64,000 nt of DNA from Siphonodentalium dalli (GCA_032622095.1 CP136064.1:274499614-274563613), one strand, 5' to 3'. Numbered from the stretch's first letter, positions 26,701 through 41,700 are shown. Translations and numbers: made by a program. Notes: generated from the letters alone by a model not told the origin.

Positions 26701-29700
26701 TAGCTATATTTAAAGGTACCAGCCACGGGATCAGTAGAATAAATCACTTTCTTCCACTGTCCATCAAAGTTTTGGACCATAAATGTGAGTCATCCTTGAG
26801 TATTTGCCTTGATGGCTGATTGAAATGCTACGCTTGTTAATCTTTTAGGCATACCAATGTTGATAAATATAAGAAATGGCCATTAAATAAATAAACAAGG
26901 TAAAACAAACAAGTTGTTAACAGAGTTCGCATACTTTTATGATGATAGATGCATAATTATTATTTATAAACATCAAAGATTGGCTAGCTAACCGAAAATG
27001 CGTTCGGAGACATCTCAATATAACAAGGACCAAAGACGTGAAGTAACATTAATTCCTCGGTGAATAGTTGCTCCAAAGCTATTTCTCAATTGTAATCTTT
27101 ATTATGTTTAGGGTGCATCTAACAAGGTAACGAAGCAGATGGAAGTGCAGCTAGCCGATATGAACGCGACGATTGACGAGGGAACTACAATGATATCCGA
27201 ACTCGAAATGCAAAAGACAAAGATGACGTCTGAGATGTGTCACGTGACCCGACAGCTCGAGGAGGCAGATCAACGGAGTGAGCAGTTAACGAGAGAGAAG
27301 AAACAACTGATGGACCGAGTCGAGGAAGCGAAACAATCTGTGGACGAACAGACGACGGTAAGATTTCCTCATGAGCATAATATGATGCGATATTACCCAC
27401 AAAACACACTTTGTGTGAACCGATAATTTGTTTATACACAGAACATAAAGAGTATGCGATAAGCAAAACATTCAACACCGTGGCGATTTTATTTTGGGGA
27501 TTTTTGGGAGAGTGATTAACGATGACCCATATAACACCGAAATCTTGAGTGGCGAGGAGTAGCGAGCGCTATATGGGTATGTTGTAAACAATATGGTGTC
27601 AATATTAACCAAAGTTCGCCTGGTGGTGTCTCTCCGGTGTTGAGTGTTTTGCGTAATCACACACTCTTTACTCACTGTTCTTTATCATAATATGGCTTTT
27701 GTTTACTAACCAGGCGTACACTCTTGACAATAACATGCCATTTATGCGATATTTATGATTGGTATAAGAACAAAATCGGTCTATATTTTAATATTCCTTC
27801 TGTTTATGGCGGTTTTAACGGATGACACTTTTAAACAGCAATACCCATCGCAAAGGAGATTCGAAACATCTTGTGACAGAGATGTATCGGGAATGGGAGA
27901 TAATCGCGACATGGATATTCTATATCTAACGTACCGTGTTTATATTGCAGAATTTCCACAAGGCGAGAACTGAGATCCGCAATCTGAATGTCGAGGTCGA
28001 TACTCTCCGAGAACAAATCGATGACGAAACCGAAACGAAAACTGAGCTGCAGCGCGCCCTGTCGAGAGTTAACAACGAAAGTCAACAATGGCGCGTGAAA
28101 TACGAATCAGAGGGCGCCACCAGAGCTGAGGAACTGGAAGAATCAAAGTAAGTGGTTGACAACAACGACAACAAATGTCTCCGATTTTATTTCGTCTTCG
28201 TAATTGTTTGTTTGTTTATTTGTACTTGTTGTGTTTAATTTCTTTGTTTTTTTTTGGTTATCCACTTTCATTGTCTTTCTCTTATAACATATTCCCGGCA
28301 ACTATATCTAATGATACATTATTCACGAAACACTGGATGGGAAATGGATAGCATGCTTTCTCAGTTCTTCGCGTCGTGTTTTCTGTACTCTGTACATAGT
28401 GCACCTATATTGTATTAAGAAAGGAAACATATTTATCAAAAGTGTTCTCTATGCGCCATTATGGATTACAGTTCCAGGACTGCGACAAGATGTTAACCGA
28501 GTGGCGCTTACTTTTATACTGATAGATGCATCATTATTTTTTTTATAAATGTTCTCTCTATATACCATTAAGATTTTCGCGTTTCATGTTGGAATTATGC
28601 TAGTAATTTGTGAGGCCTGTGACAGATATATATATTCTCGTCAACTCTCATGGCATGCAACGTGCTTCCGAGTCTTTCATCGAGTTGATGATATTCCAGA
28701 CGCAAGCTCCAATCTCGATTGATGGAGGCCGAGGAGAATGCCGAGACTGCGATGTCAAAGGTCAGCTCACTAGAGAAGACGAGGTCGAGACTTGCGGGAG
28801 AACTGGACGACGTCATGGCCCAGCTTGATCTGGTGAGTGTGTCGTCGTGTTATCAACCGTATCTAATCGAATGTGAACTCCATTATAATCGTTCTCACAT
28901 AACTTTAGAAACGAAGAACCCATTTAATACCATGTAAATTTGATAGAACCCCAGCATGGTATCGGACATATCCATGAAATAATTATGAGACGCTAATTTT
29001 CTTTAACCGGAATCACGTAGTACATGTAACAAGATTGTGCCGACCCAATGCTAAGGTATAATGCTGTTTCCTTGGCTATCTGTAGAAAACAACGATAGTT
29101 GCAAAGACGAGACCATCTGTTCTAAAACGTACCCATGATACCTGAACATATGAAGTGGGCCTCAATTAACAGAAAATGTTTGTGGCAATGTGCGACATTA
29201 TAATCTGTTATGATTTGCATCAATGATGTCCGTATTATATGTGACGTCATATGTTATTGAACACTAAATATCCACCGTCCGATTTGACGCCAAATAATTC
29301 AGAATGTCAAATCGGGCAGAACATCTTTAATATTTATGTTTATTTTGAACAGGCAACATCCACCATCACGGTGACGGAGAGGAAGCAGAGAACCCATGAC
29401 AGAAATGTCCAGGATCTGGACACCAAATGCAAGCAACTGGCCACTGACGTCATCAATGCTCAGAATGAGAGCAAGGCATCAGCCAATGAACTCCTCCGAA
29501 CTAGATCACATGCTGATGAGCTTCATGATACTATCTCCGTGCTCAGACGAGAAAACAAGACTCTCATCGGTGATTATAATATAATGACATCCTGTTTAAC
29601 CCTCAATTCAGTTATAAAAGTATACAATGGAATTGTCTATTATTCATCTGGAGGGGTGTTCAGAAACAATAAGCAGACGACGAATAATAAAAGTGCAAAA

Positions 29701-32700
29701 TTAGTCCTATTTATTGGAGTAGGTCGTTTGTTTAACTTATTATCTCAACATTTCCTGAGGAATAACTACACATCAATGAGTATTTAGTATAGAAATAGTT
29801 ATATGCGTACTGACATAATTGTTGGGACCTGATCAAATTTCATTTGCCAATTATTAAAGTTCATTTCATAGAGAAGTGATACCATGATCCAATTAAAGAT
29901 GGCCCATCTCTTCTATGACACAATCACGACAAACACAGCATATGTTTTATAAATTCCCATTTCAAGACTACAAATAGCTTTTGTGAATAAAAAGTGGTTT
30001 ATTTCGATCATAATACCGTGGTGGAATCTGTCATTCAACTGAAATGTGCCGTGATTGAGACTCTTTAAAAAGATAGAGTTGTCCTTCTTGGTACACTTTG
30101 TGGTGTGCTCTGAACGTTTCGTGCAGATTTCTCTTCTTAAAAGTACCTAAAACTGTCCCGCTTATGTGATGAGAAATTATAAATAAAATTTAGTTAGAAA
30201 TTATGTTAGAAACTTTTCCGGACACGAGTCCTCGATTCATATCTATTATGATATACCCCGGACTCTATATAAAACTTTCTGGGAATAGAAATAACATCTT
30301 GAATTATCTCTGATATAACAAACTGTAAGTTGATAAATCATATCGTCAGTACGATCCGCATACTCTAAAAGTGAGACCTCACATTATTCACGATCCGTAT
30401 GCTCTAAAAGTGAGACTTCACATTATTCACGATCCGCATGCTGTAAAAGTGAGACCTCACATTATTCACGATCCGCATGCTCTAAAAGTGAGACCTCACA
30501 TTATTCACGATCCGTATGCTCTAAAAGTGAGACCTCACATTATTCACGATCCGCATGCTCTAAAAGTGAGACCTCACATTATTCACGATCCGTATGCTCT
30601 AAAAGTGAGACCTCACATTATTCCACTGTTTGACATTCGTACATGTTTGGTTTGATTTTGGGTTTATTTCGTTGGCAATGGCTGTGTCATATATCATGGT
30701 TTTGTTAGTTCCATTCAGAAAGGAAAGTCCACAGAGATGGTCATGTTCTCTGTAAAAAATCACTCAGTCGCACGTAGAAACCATCGGTCGATGACAATAC
30801 ACGTGACGCACTATACCTACTACATGAATCGTGTGCAGTCGCACGTAGAAACCACCGATCGACGACAATACACGTGACGCACTATACCTACTACATGAAT
30901 CGTGTGCAGTCGCACGTAGAAACCATCGGTCGATGACAATACACGTGACGCACTATACCTACTACATGAATCGTGTGCATTCGCGGTTAATTAAACTATA
31001 GGGTGGCACTGGACGGCATATAAAGCTCATGGCACCTAACAGATAAGCCACCGGGATCACTGCTACACGCACGTCATCAGGTGATGGGCTGTGGTTTTCG
31101 TACGGTGTTACAATACCATTTACTTCACAGATGAAATGCACGAGTTGAACTATCATCTTAATGACGGAGGGCGGGACACCCGCGGCATCGAGATAACAGT
31201 AAGGAGGGCGGAGGAGGAGAAACGCGAGCTACTGTCATCACTGGAGGAGGCTAACGTTAACATCAGTCAGCTGGAGAACAAACTCGTCAGAGCTATCAAA
31301 GATAAAACGGAGATGAGGTCAGAGGTCGAACAGAGGATGGCGGATAAAGAAGAGGAGTTAGATAATACAAGGTACACACTGAACATTACTAAATTAACGA
31401 TGTATTCAGGGTTCCAGACCTAGTTACAAGAACAACATACAAAATCTAATTTAACACAGGTTTTATCTTCGTTTAGATAACACAATGTTGACAACCAATT
31501 GTGACATAATCGAGATCTATTTATGCCAAATAATGCAGTTTTTTGTGAAAAATTAACACACAAATTTTTGTTGTCCCTATAATATATCGAAACTAAATTA
31601 AATAATTGGATAAATAAAACTCAAAATCAAATAGTATGGTGTCTATCACGTGGCACTTCTCATTCCAAACAAGTTATTTTATACATTAGTAACTGACAAG
31701 GAAGTAAAATTTTGTTCTATAAAAATTGCCATGAAGCCCTGAATACTTGCATCTTTAACTACACACAGTCCATTACAACGATCTACCATCCATTGAAATA
31801 GCTGCCAGGCAGTATATATATAGCGTATAATATGCTGTTAAATATACCGGTATAAAATATATTATGTATCTACGTAATTGTATAACACTTCATATTGTTT
31901 GTTCACTTCTAATTCCTGCGTGTATTACGAAATCAGATTTTTCGATATTATCATTGTGATAGAAGTCGAACTATTGATTCCTTTTGCAACTTAATTTTTA
32001 AATGTTGAAATTTCGTTATTTGTTCGATATTAAAATGTATATATCAATGCTTCCTAGAAGTTTTAACTTCATCTGAGAATGTAAGCTTCATCTCGAAAGT
32101 TTAGAATTCAACCTGCAATTACTATTGAGTTAACTAAATGAGAAAACATGACAATACAGTGTTCGTCCAATGTCCTGCCACTTGATATTTATTCGGCCAA
32201 GTTTCAGACCGATCATGTTGATAGGATACCACTGTGCTGGTCGTGCCAGTCATCCCCACGTCATTCTAAAACTACTTTATCTCACCAGGCGAAACCATCA
32301 GCGATCCATTGAGTCATTGAACCAGACTCTGGAGGTGGAGATTAAACAGCGAGGGGAAGCCCAGCGCATCAGGAAGAAGCTGGAGAGTGATATTATGTCA
32401 CTCGAGGTATCACTGGATAAAAGCAGCAGGTCACGAGAAGAGATGGACAAATCATTAAAGAGATACCAAGCGCAAGTCAAGGTACACAACATTAATATGA
32501 TATGTGGTGTGGGTGGGTGGGTGGGGTAGGGTGAATATGATATGTGGTGTGGGTGGGGGGGGGGGGGGGGGGTAGGGTGAATATGATATGTGGTGTGGGT
32601 GGGTGGGGTAGGCTGAATATGCGGGAGATATCGGATGTAAGCACCATGTCGTAAGAAGCGATGGACAAATCAGTGAAGAGGTACCAAACATAAGTCAATA

Positions 32701-35700
32701 CACACAACATTAATATGTTATGTGGGGTGGGTGGGGTTTGGTGAATATGAGGGAGATCCCTGCATGCCAGAAACAGGGCGCGAGAAGAGATGGACAAATC
32801 ACGAAAAGATACCAAGCGTACACAATATTATTATGATATGTGGGGTGGGTGGGGTGATATGAACAGTATGGGGGAGATCTATGGGTGCAGCAGAAGGACG
32901 CGATAAGAGATGGACTAATCACGAAGAGATACCGAGCGTAAATCAAGTTACCGAACATTAATATTATGTGGATGGGTGTTTTGGAGGTTGTGACTATGTG
33001 AGTGGTGTGGGAAGTGTCAATGTGTGCTAGCAACAGTGTGGAAGGTCGAGATGGACAACTCATGAAAGATAGCAAGCTCAAATCAAAGTACCCAACATTA
33101 ATAAGCCCTGCCATATTTGTTAGTGTGTGGTGTAAGGTTCTGTGGTGGGCGTACGTGAATGGTTGTGAGAAGATAAGCCGGGTGCTAGAAATAGGGCGGA
33201 TGGAAAAATGGACAAATAGACTAAGCGATACCAAGCAGAATTCGAGGCATCGAACATTAATATAATGTGTCGGTGGATAAGGAGGGGTCAATATATGAAT
33301 TAAGATTAATTTAAGATGAATTATATATACGGTTTAACAAAAAAACAACACCTTGCTTGTAGGAAATGGAGACAGTTATGATCGAGGAACGTCGCAGCTT
33401 CCATGAGACCCGAGAAACCAGCTCAACAATCGAACGTCACATCGCTATACTCACCATCGAGTCAGAGAAAACGAGAGCTAGTCTCGAACAGGTAAATATG
33501 CAATATAATATAACATATACAGACATATATATAGCGTCGAAGTACCATGAGACCCGGATATCCAGCTCAACAATCGAACGTCACGTCGCTCTATACTAAC
33601 CAGCGAACTGAGACAATATAATCGAGCAGTCTCGAGCAGGTAATATAAAATAGACAACACCATACAATTATCGCATTTTAGGAGGAATTGTCAACATTAA
33701 GTAAGTCTTTATTGACGTCCAACGGTTGAAAATTCCTCGTGCGATTATTATATGAAATCATGTACAATATAGTCTTATATGCATTTACACTGTGGAACAC
33801 GAATGCACCGTGTTAAAATTGTGTCACGCGACGCAGATACAGCCCGACGTCATCACATTTAACCCTTTACCCAACAGAACGGCCCTGTGCCAATGCATTC
33901 GCTTATATATGCGAGTCGACCATATGTCGCCTCGCATATATAAGAGAATGCATTGGCTTAACACATTAAAAATTATAAAATTGTTAAAAAATGTAAGAAA
34001 AAGTGGTAAAAGGTGTTTTTTTAGTCCAATGCATTCTCTTATATATGCGAGGCGACCTATGGTCGACTCGCATATATAAGAGAATGCATTGGCACAGGGC
34101 ATAACTGTAACTATCACAATGTGGTCAATGAGCCGGTTCCAATGATATCCATATCTGTATGGTTCTATTAAGACAGACCGAAGATATTTTAGGCTGTTGA
34201 AGCTTTATTTGGGCGTTTCTGGCGTTCTGTTGGGTAAAGGGTTAAAGCAACGGTTACTCACAATGGGTGATTGAAATGGGCCATTTCGATTCATATTAAT
34301 TATAGGAAACTATATAAAATTTGTTATTGGAAGCGATAGACCATATGTGAAGACAATAGGTCTGAAATATGGCTACATCGGGGTTTCGCGAATATATGGC
34401 TACATCGGGGTTTCGCGAGTATATGGCTACATCGGGTTTCGCGAGTATATGCATTATTATACTCATGTCTATGGTTCTTGGAACGTGTACACGTGTCATA
34501 GATGTGTCTGCATTAATCAATGCTTCTGAGATCTTGGGATATACAGTCTACAATGAAATTCAACATGTACATGTTGTTGGTTCGCAAACATATGTGATGG
34601 TAATTGTAATATATGATGGTAATTGGAATATATGATGGTAATTGGAACATTGTTTGTGTCTCCAGGCGGAAAGAGCCAGAAAGACAGCAGAGAGTGATTT
34701 GGTCGAAGCACAGAACAGGATAATCGAATACACCGCCCAATTCAACATCTTGACGGCCAGTAAGAAGAAGTCTGCCGCCGACTGTCTCGCAATGCAGGTA
34801 CGGTAACTCTAAATACACCACACATGTCCAATTCAAGTCCACAGTTATATTCGCTATTGACACAACCTAAAGTTCGCAACTAAATTACCATGATGTCGCG
34901 TTGGTATGTTCTGTTTCAATTTGATCATGGTGTCTTACGTTTCGTGTCTTGTACCACGATCAACCAGACGACTGGATACACTGTAACTTATAATACAATA
35001 CGAGTATTTTGGAATAAGATGAACGTTATCAGGTCAGGCACTTCCTGAATTTAACTAATACTATATATTATAGTTTAATTTGATGCCATATCCACTACAT
35101 GTATTTCCCTGTTTGTGTCGAAACTTTGGGATCGATCATACCATTGCAATGCCAAATTTCACTTTGACCAACATTGCAGCAAACGAAAAAGCTCTAGATA
35201 AAAATCGTTTTGCAACATTTTGCGCTAGCTTATTTTTATTTAATAATGACATGCAGACGTATGCCTTTCTTAGCGGCATTACCATGACGACGCAATCGCT
35301 CGTCCATGACAATATTTAAACACAGTGCTTAATGACTGCTTTATATCATGATGATATACCATCGTTCGAGACATGTTATTTCATTAGTGCGATACTGCAT
35401 TTGAATCATATTTATGGAATATTATATTATTTATCCCTCTTTTATCGAATTCACAAAACGGCAATATCCACATTGTACTATATTATACTTGAATATAGCT
35501 ACACTCAGGATGTGCCTGGTCTGTTACAATATAACGAATATAGCTACACCCAGGATGTGCCTGGTCTGTTACAGTATAGCGAATATAGCTACACCCAGGA
35601 TGTGCCTGGTCTGTTACAATATAGCGAATATAGCTACACTCAGGATGTGCCTGGTCTGTTACAGTATAGCGAATATAGCTACACTCAGGATGTGCCTGGT

Positions 35701-38700
35701 CTGTTACAATATAACGAAGACGAAACAATCTCATTTCGCTCAAGGCGACGACAATCTGTGATTCGCCGCAACGAACAGTAGTTATGTGTGTTGAATATTA
35801 AATGTACTCAATCCGATCAGAAGGTCCCCATACCATCATGATACAACAACAACAACAACAACTTTCCTCAAAATACACTTTAGTTATCAGAATCGATTTA
35901 TTGCAACAAATAATGCTAACCACTGTCAACTATGGTATCAAATTTCCGAAAACTTGTTATTTATCAACATTTTGTTCAACAAAATATGGCCGTATTATCA
36001 CTAAAGTATCACGAAATTTCACCGTATTACCACTTGATTTTAGAGTTATCCATCTTCATCCGCAATTTTGTCTGAGACCCCCCCCCCCGATTGACCACGT
36101 GTTTCTGGGGCACATATTATTACACATCTCGAGAAATAACAAACGTCAAAAATCGATATATGATCACTCTGACCTTTGATGGGTGGGTTCCTCGGCTCGA
36201 ATCAAATATGTTTTACCCCCGAAGCCAAAGAAATAGTAAATTAGGAGCGTCTGATCGGATTGAGTACCTTTAATCCTCTCCATGTCGGCGAGATGCCGCT
36301 ATTTTAATTGGACCGATCGCCGCGTTGAGTGAAATGAGGTTGTTTCGTCTTTATTGTATTGTACATATACAATAACAACGCAAATCTCTTCCGTTACAGA
36401 GTGATCTGGAGGAGATGGCGACTGAAATGAGGAAATTAGAGGAGAGTTGTAAGAAGGCGACAACTGACTCGAATCGTTACTCGGAGCAACTCCGACAGGA
36501 GCAGGAACGCTCGGCTCAGGCCGAGAACCTCCGGAAGAAACTCGATGCGCAGGTCCAGATGCTGCAGCAACGACTGGCTCAAATCGAGGCTAGCTCAATG
36601 AAGGGAGGAAAAATACTGATTCAGAGACTAGAACAGAGGGTAGGTGTTCCCGGCTACATTAAATATCAGATTTGGATTTTTTCGTACTCGACCTCCGGCA
36701 GTTATATTCACCACATATGATTATTTGATAAACCAGCAGTCAATTCACCAGCCGGTTTCAATTTATAATCCAGGTGGTGAGTGAGGCTGGTTAACCAGTC
36801 TTCGCTCGGATAGCTATCGCCGCAGTATAGGAATATCCAATGAAGCGACCCGGTTGAAATAAAATAAACCAGGCTGATGAATATGAGCAACAACAAAACA
36901 AAAGGAAAAATAAAGTGCATCAATTTTAAAGTTTAATGAAAAAAAAACCCACATGTTTTGATTTTGCGCTTGACAACCAAATAAACTAAATCGAAGATAT
37001 AATATGTGCATGCTTTAAATAATGTTTGTATTTTCTTTGTGTTTCTCGTAAACAAGTGTAGCTCAGAAAATGATAAAACGCGTATAACATAACCACTGCT
37101 GTGTAAATATAAGACTGGTTTGGTACTCTTGAGCCACCAAATTTGCCGGACCAAATTTTGGTTTATATTTCCAGAAATGACTCAAAACACACACATCTTA
37201 AATGTCAGTGTAACACGTTTAACCCCTTCTGTAATAAATGGATTCGCCCATCAATTATATACATGGCAGATTGGGATGATGGATAATGAGGTTATATAAT
37301 CAAATGATGGATAATGGATGATGGATAATGAGGATATATAATCAGATGATGGATAATGGATAATGAGGATATATAATCATATGATGGATAATGGATGATG
37401 GATAATGAGGATATATAATCAGATGATGGATAATGGATGATGGATAATGAGGATATATAATCAGATGATGGATGATGGATAATGAGGATATATAATCAAA
37501 TGATGGATAATGGATGATGGATAATGAGGATATATAATCAGATGATGGATGATGGGTAATGAGGATATATAATCAGATGATGGATAATGGATAATGGATG
37601 ATGGATAGTGAGGATATATAATCAGTTGACGGATAATGGATGATGGATAATGAGGATATATAATCAGATGATGCATGGATAATGGATGATGGATAATGAG
37701 GATATATAATCAGATGATGCATGGATAATGGATGATGGATAATGAGGATATATAATCAGATGATAATGGATGATGGATAATGAGGATATATATTCAGTTG
37801 ATGGATAATGGATGATGGATAATGATGATATATAATCAGATTCAGATCGACTGACTGATAATACAATCTTATAATGTTTCCTATTCATTGATGGGAAAAG
37901 TTCCGATAATAAAAGGGACCAACCCTTAAATGAGTATTTAGTAAAGAAAGGTTATCATTCTCGTTCCAGATTGTAGATTTGGAGATGGAACTCGATAGCG
38001 AGAAGAAATATCTCGGCGATGCACAGAAGGCCGTGCGCAGAGCTGAGAGGCGAGTGAGCGACCTCGAGTTCCAGGTCGAGGAGGAAACCAACAACCAAAG
38101 CAAGAGTAAGGACATCGTTGATAATCTACAGGCCAAGCTCCGACAGTACAGAAAACACATCGAGGAAGCGGTATGTGACTAATATAGTGGTTATTCAAAG
38201 ATCATTTTCGATTAGTTCTATGGCGGCTCGCTCAAAATTCAGTGATTTTATTATTCGGACATCATTTGCCATTAATTCTATGGCCGATTTCTCATAATTC
38301 ATTCATGTAGTGGTTAATTAGACATCATTTGCGATTTATTTTTATGACGGCTCGCTCACTATTCAGTTTCAGTGGTTAATCAGACTCTTTGCGATTAATT
38401 GTATGGCGGCTCGCTCACAATTCATTCATAGTTCGCTCACACTTCAGTTCAGTCAGAGTGGTTATTCAGGCATTATTTGCGATTAGTTCTAATGCGGCTT
38501 GCTCACAATTCAGTCATAGTGGTTAGTCAGGCACCATTTGCGATTAATTCCATGGCGGCTAGCTACTACTTCAGTCATATTGGTTATTCGGACATTATTT
38601 GTGATTTATCATATATATGATGGCTAGCTAACAATTCGATAAGATACTTGCATCAACGTGATGTCGTCATTTTATTGTTTGACACACTTTCTCCTTTGTT

Positions 38701-41700
38701 TCCAAATTGAGTTGGCCTTCACCGATTAACCTCGTGTTATATTTAGCGTCTGTCATAGATGGAACATATTTGATTTTAACCTCGCTTTCATGTATACTCA
38801 TTGGTTTTACACAACAAGTTATGAACATTATGAATATGAGATGATGATAATAGAGGTGAGCCCAAGTTATATATCTTAGTTATTTTTCTTCTCCCTAATT
38901 AATGTTAAACATGTATGGTATGGTGTATATTTTGGGTGTGGTCACGACATGATGGGAGTGTGTCGAAATTGAGGACATTTGTCTTAGGTTCAACGTAAAC
39001 AAAAATATGGAGGGGTATAGGTCCCATATAGCATGTTGGGTCCTACATATTGATTGATAGACTGTCATAGATTATCTTTTCTGAAACCGAACCATCTGAT
39101 ATGAAACCTATCGTTATGAATATCGTTTTGCTACAATGCTTGGTCGATTCAAGTTATCTCGAATCCAGAACCAATTTTAACAGTTTTTGAATAATATTTC
39201 AGTATGAGACCGTTGAACGCGGTACAATTACTCTTGATCCACCATTATAGCGGTACGATCTTCATCCAGAGAAGGAAGCTGATCATAAATTAACACAGTG
39301 GAATTTCCTTGAATGAAACTACGTTAAACATGTTCAACTATAAAAATCGACATAAACCATGCAGTATAATTATATCTGCAGATACCAAATAAAAAAATAA
39401 AAAATAAAAATAAACTAAATGTTGTTTTGCTTGATTCAGATTTTGAGTACGAGCTCAGAGTTATCTAAACATGATTTCTTTTACTCGTTACCATCTTGAT
39501 TTACAGCAGCATTTCATACCAGCTGGTGAAAGTTAGAAAGCAAACCATTGACTGCTAAACGAGCTTCCAAGATAGCGAAAGAACAAGAGTTTATTATGTA
39601 ATATGTGCTGTTCGCACCTGATTAGTTTCACATTCTTTTGGTCTGCGAACATTTTGTCACTATCAGAAGAAAATATATTCCTTACTTATACTATTTATTT
39701 AACCCTTCACTAGAGAAGTTATGTGGCCTCCTTGATATTGACAACATACACATATTGAAGAACGTTAGCATTAAACATGTATTTGAAACATGCTTTAAAC
39801 GAATACAACTACGATAGTATACTAATATATATATTTGTTTTATATGCGCATTTATATTCACATATTTATACATGTGTGTCTATTTATGTGTGCAGTATAA
39901 ATATTAATATTTATATTTATATAAGTACTATATGTACATAAATGTTATTTTGTATGAACATGAAATTCTGATGAAAATAGTATATTCATACCAATGTATA
40001 CAGTATATATATATATATATGTGATCATGCATGTTCCTGCTTAACGTGTGGCTTTTCGCATTACATTCATTTAGTAAATGAAATATCCCATTCAGTTATA
40101 CATGTATACACTGGAATGGTCTGTTATTCATTTAGAGGGGTGTTCATGTAATAAAAGCAGGCAACAGATAGAAAAACAGATAATACAAGAGCAGAATGAT
40201 TCTTATTATCTGAACATTTCTAAAGGTCACTACTCGTCAATGAGTATTTAGTATATAAATCGATAAAAAACATGATTGAGCTAATAGAGACTAATACCGC
40301 TGATATAGTTCGTGGCTAAAAGGCTTAAATTAGAATTTATAAGAAATAAACCTGGTTTTTCTCACCGATATGTCTTGATAATTTGTCACTCAATTTTAAC
40401 AGGAAACCATAGCAAACAGCAACCAATCAAAATGCCGCACTCTTCAGCAAGAATTGGATGACGCAGTAGAGCGTGCTTCCGTCAGTGAAATGGCTCTAGA
40501 GAAATGTCGCAGTAGAACGCGCAGCGATATCCCCCAGCAGAAATATGGTAAGTAGCGTCGAACACGGTACGGGGTGTAAATATAAAGTAGAACTCTTATG
40601 GATGTATCCCATCGATACGGTAAGTATAGTTCCGATCAGGGGGAGGTAAATATATCCAAGCACGGGGATTAGAACGTTCAGGGAAATATTAGTCCCAAAC
40701 AGGGGAATCGTGCCGAACGCGCAGGGATATATGAGATAATCAGAGTTACGGTAAGTAGTCCCCAACATGGGGGCTGTTGTACGGGCGCTCGACTTTTTTT
40801 TTGGGGGGGGGGACTTTTTACTTTCTATATATTCATTGTTGTAACACAGTTTTTGTAGAATATGCATTGTGTATACACAGCAATATAACAAAATAGATTC
40901 AAATTAACATTAAATGGGATAATTCTGCCAGAATTGTGAAAAATACTGTAATTTTCCACAATTTACCCCTGAAATACCATTCAATTTGCCCGAATTTAAC
41001 AGAAAATATCTCCCAATTTGCACGAAAATTGTCAAAATGTTTAGCTTTCAAACAGTTTGTTTTGGGAGGGGCGGGGCTGCAGCCACACAATCGCTGCATG
41101 TATTGTGGGGATGTAGACCAGAACGCGCAGGGATACCTCCCAGCAGAAGACGATGATTAGTCCGGAACATGGGAAGGTAAATATAGATCCCATCGATATC
41201 CTCTAGCAATAATACGATGTATAGGCACTACCATTGATGTTAGGATATACTGGATTCATGTCGACTTTCAAAAGAGTTTTGGTATATGAGTAGGAATATA
41301 CTGGGATAGAAGTGCATGGGAACAACCCGGAATAAAACAGGGATATATAGGTGGGAATATCCTTCTATAATAATGGAATCGAAATTTTGTCGGGATTATA
41401 ACGTAATATCGGTAACATTAAACTCGATTACGCGCTGGAGAATGTCGGTAGTGCAACACTAATAGGACAATTTCGTGACTATTTGTAATATGAAACACCA
41501 GTGAGCCTGAGTGAGGTGACATGAGATTTTCTGTATTGATTGCATGCTTATCAATCTCCACAGTTAGGCACTCCCGCATTTCATCATTGTGTCGAAATTT
41601 GAAATTTCGAAAAATCCCAGGTGATTTTCTCTACGAGGATATGTTTGGGCTTTTTTCGGCATTCGATAAGTCAAAGATTACTAGGATTTAAATGTTGTAC

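Noticed and set aside
30352-30622. Regular direct repeats resembling a CRISPR array
   Set aside because: Units are contiguous without unique spacers and lie in a eukaryotic intron.
30371-30655. Open frame of 94 codons across the 39-bp array
   Set aside because: Pure minisatellite; a stop-free unit of length divisible by three stays open automatically. Same reasoning for the frames over 35414-35781 (45 bp) and 24469-24769 (24 bp).
33366-33599. Reading through exon 32 into its duplicate as one longer exon
   Set aside because: The duplicate contains an in-frame stop, and the true donor at 33492 gives the correct join to exon 33.
37461-37888. Minus-strand open frames rich in [12 protein letters not shown]
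   Set aside because: Shadow of the GATGGATAATGAGGATATAT minisatellite.
8440-40402. Mutually exclusive alternative exons as in scallop or fly muscle myosin
   Set aside because: I found no second copy of any motor or rod exon with intact splice sites and frame other than the C-terminal cassette at 41980; a divergent alternative exon could still have been missed by eye.
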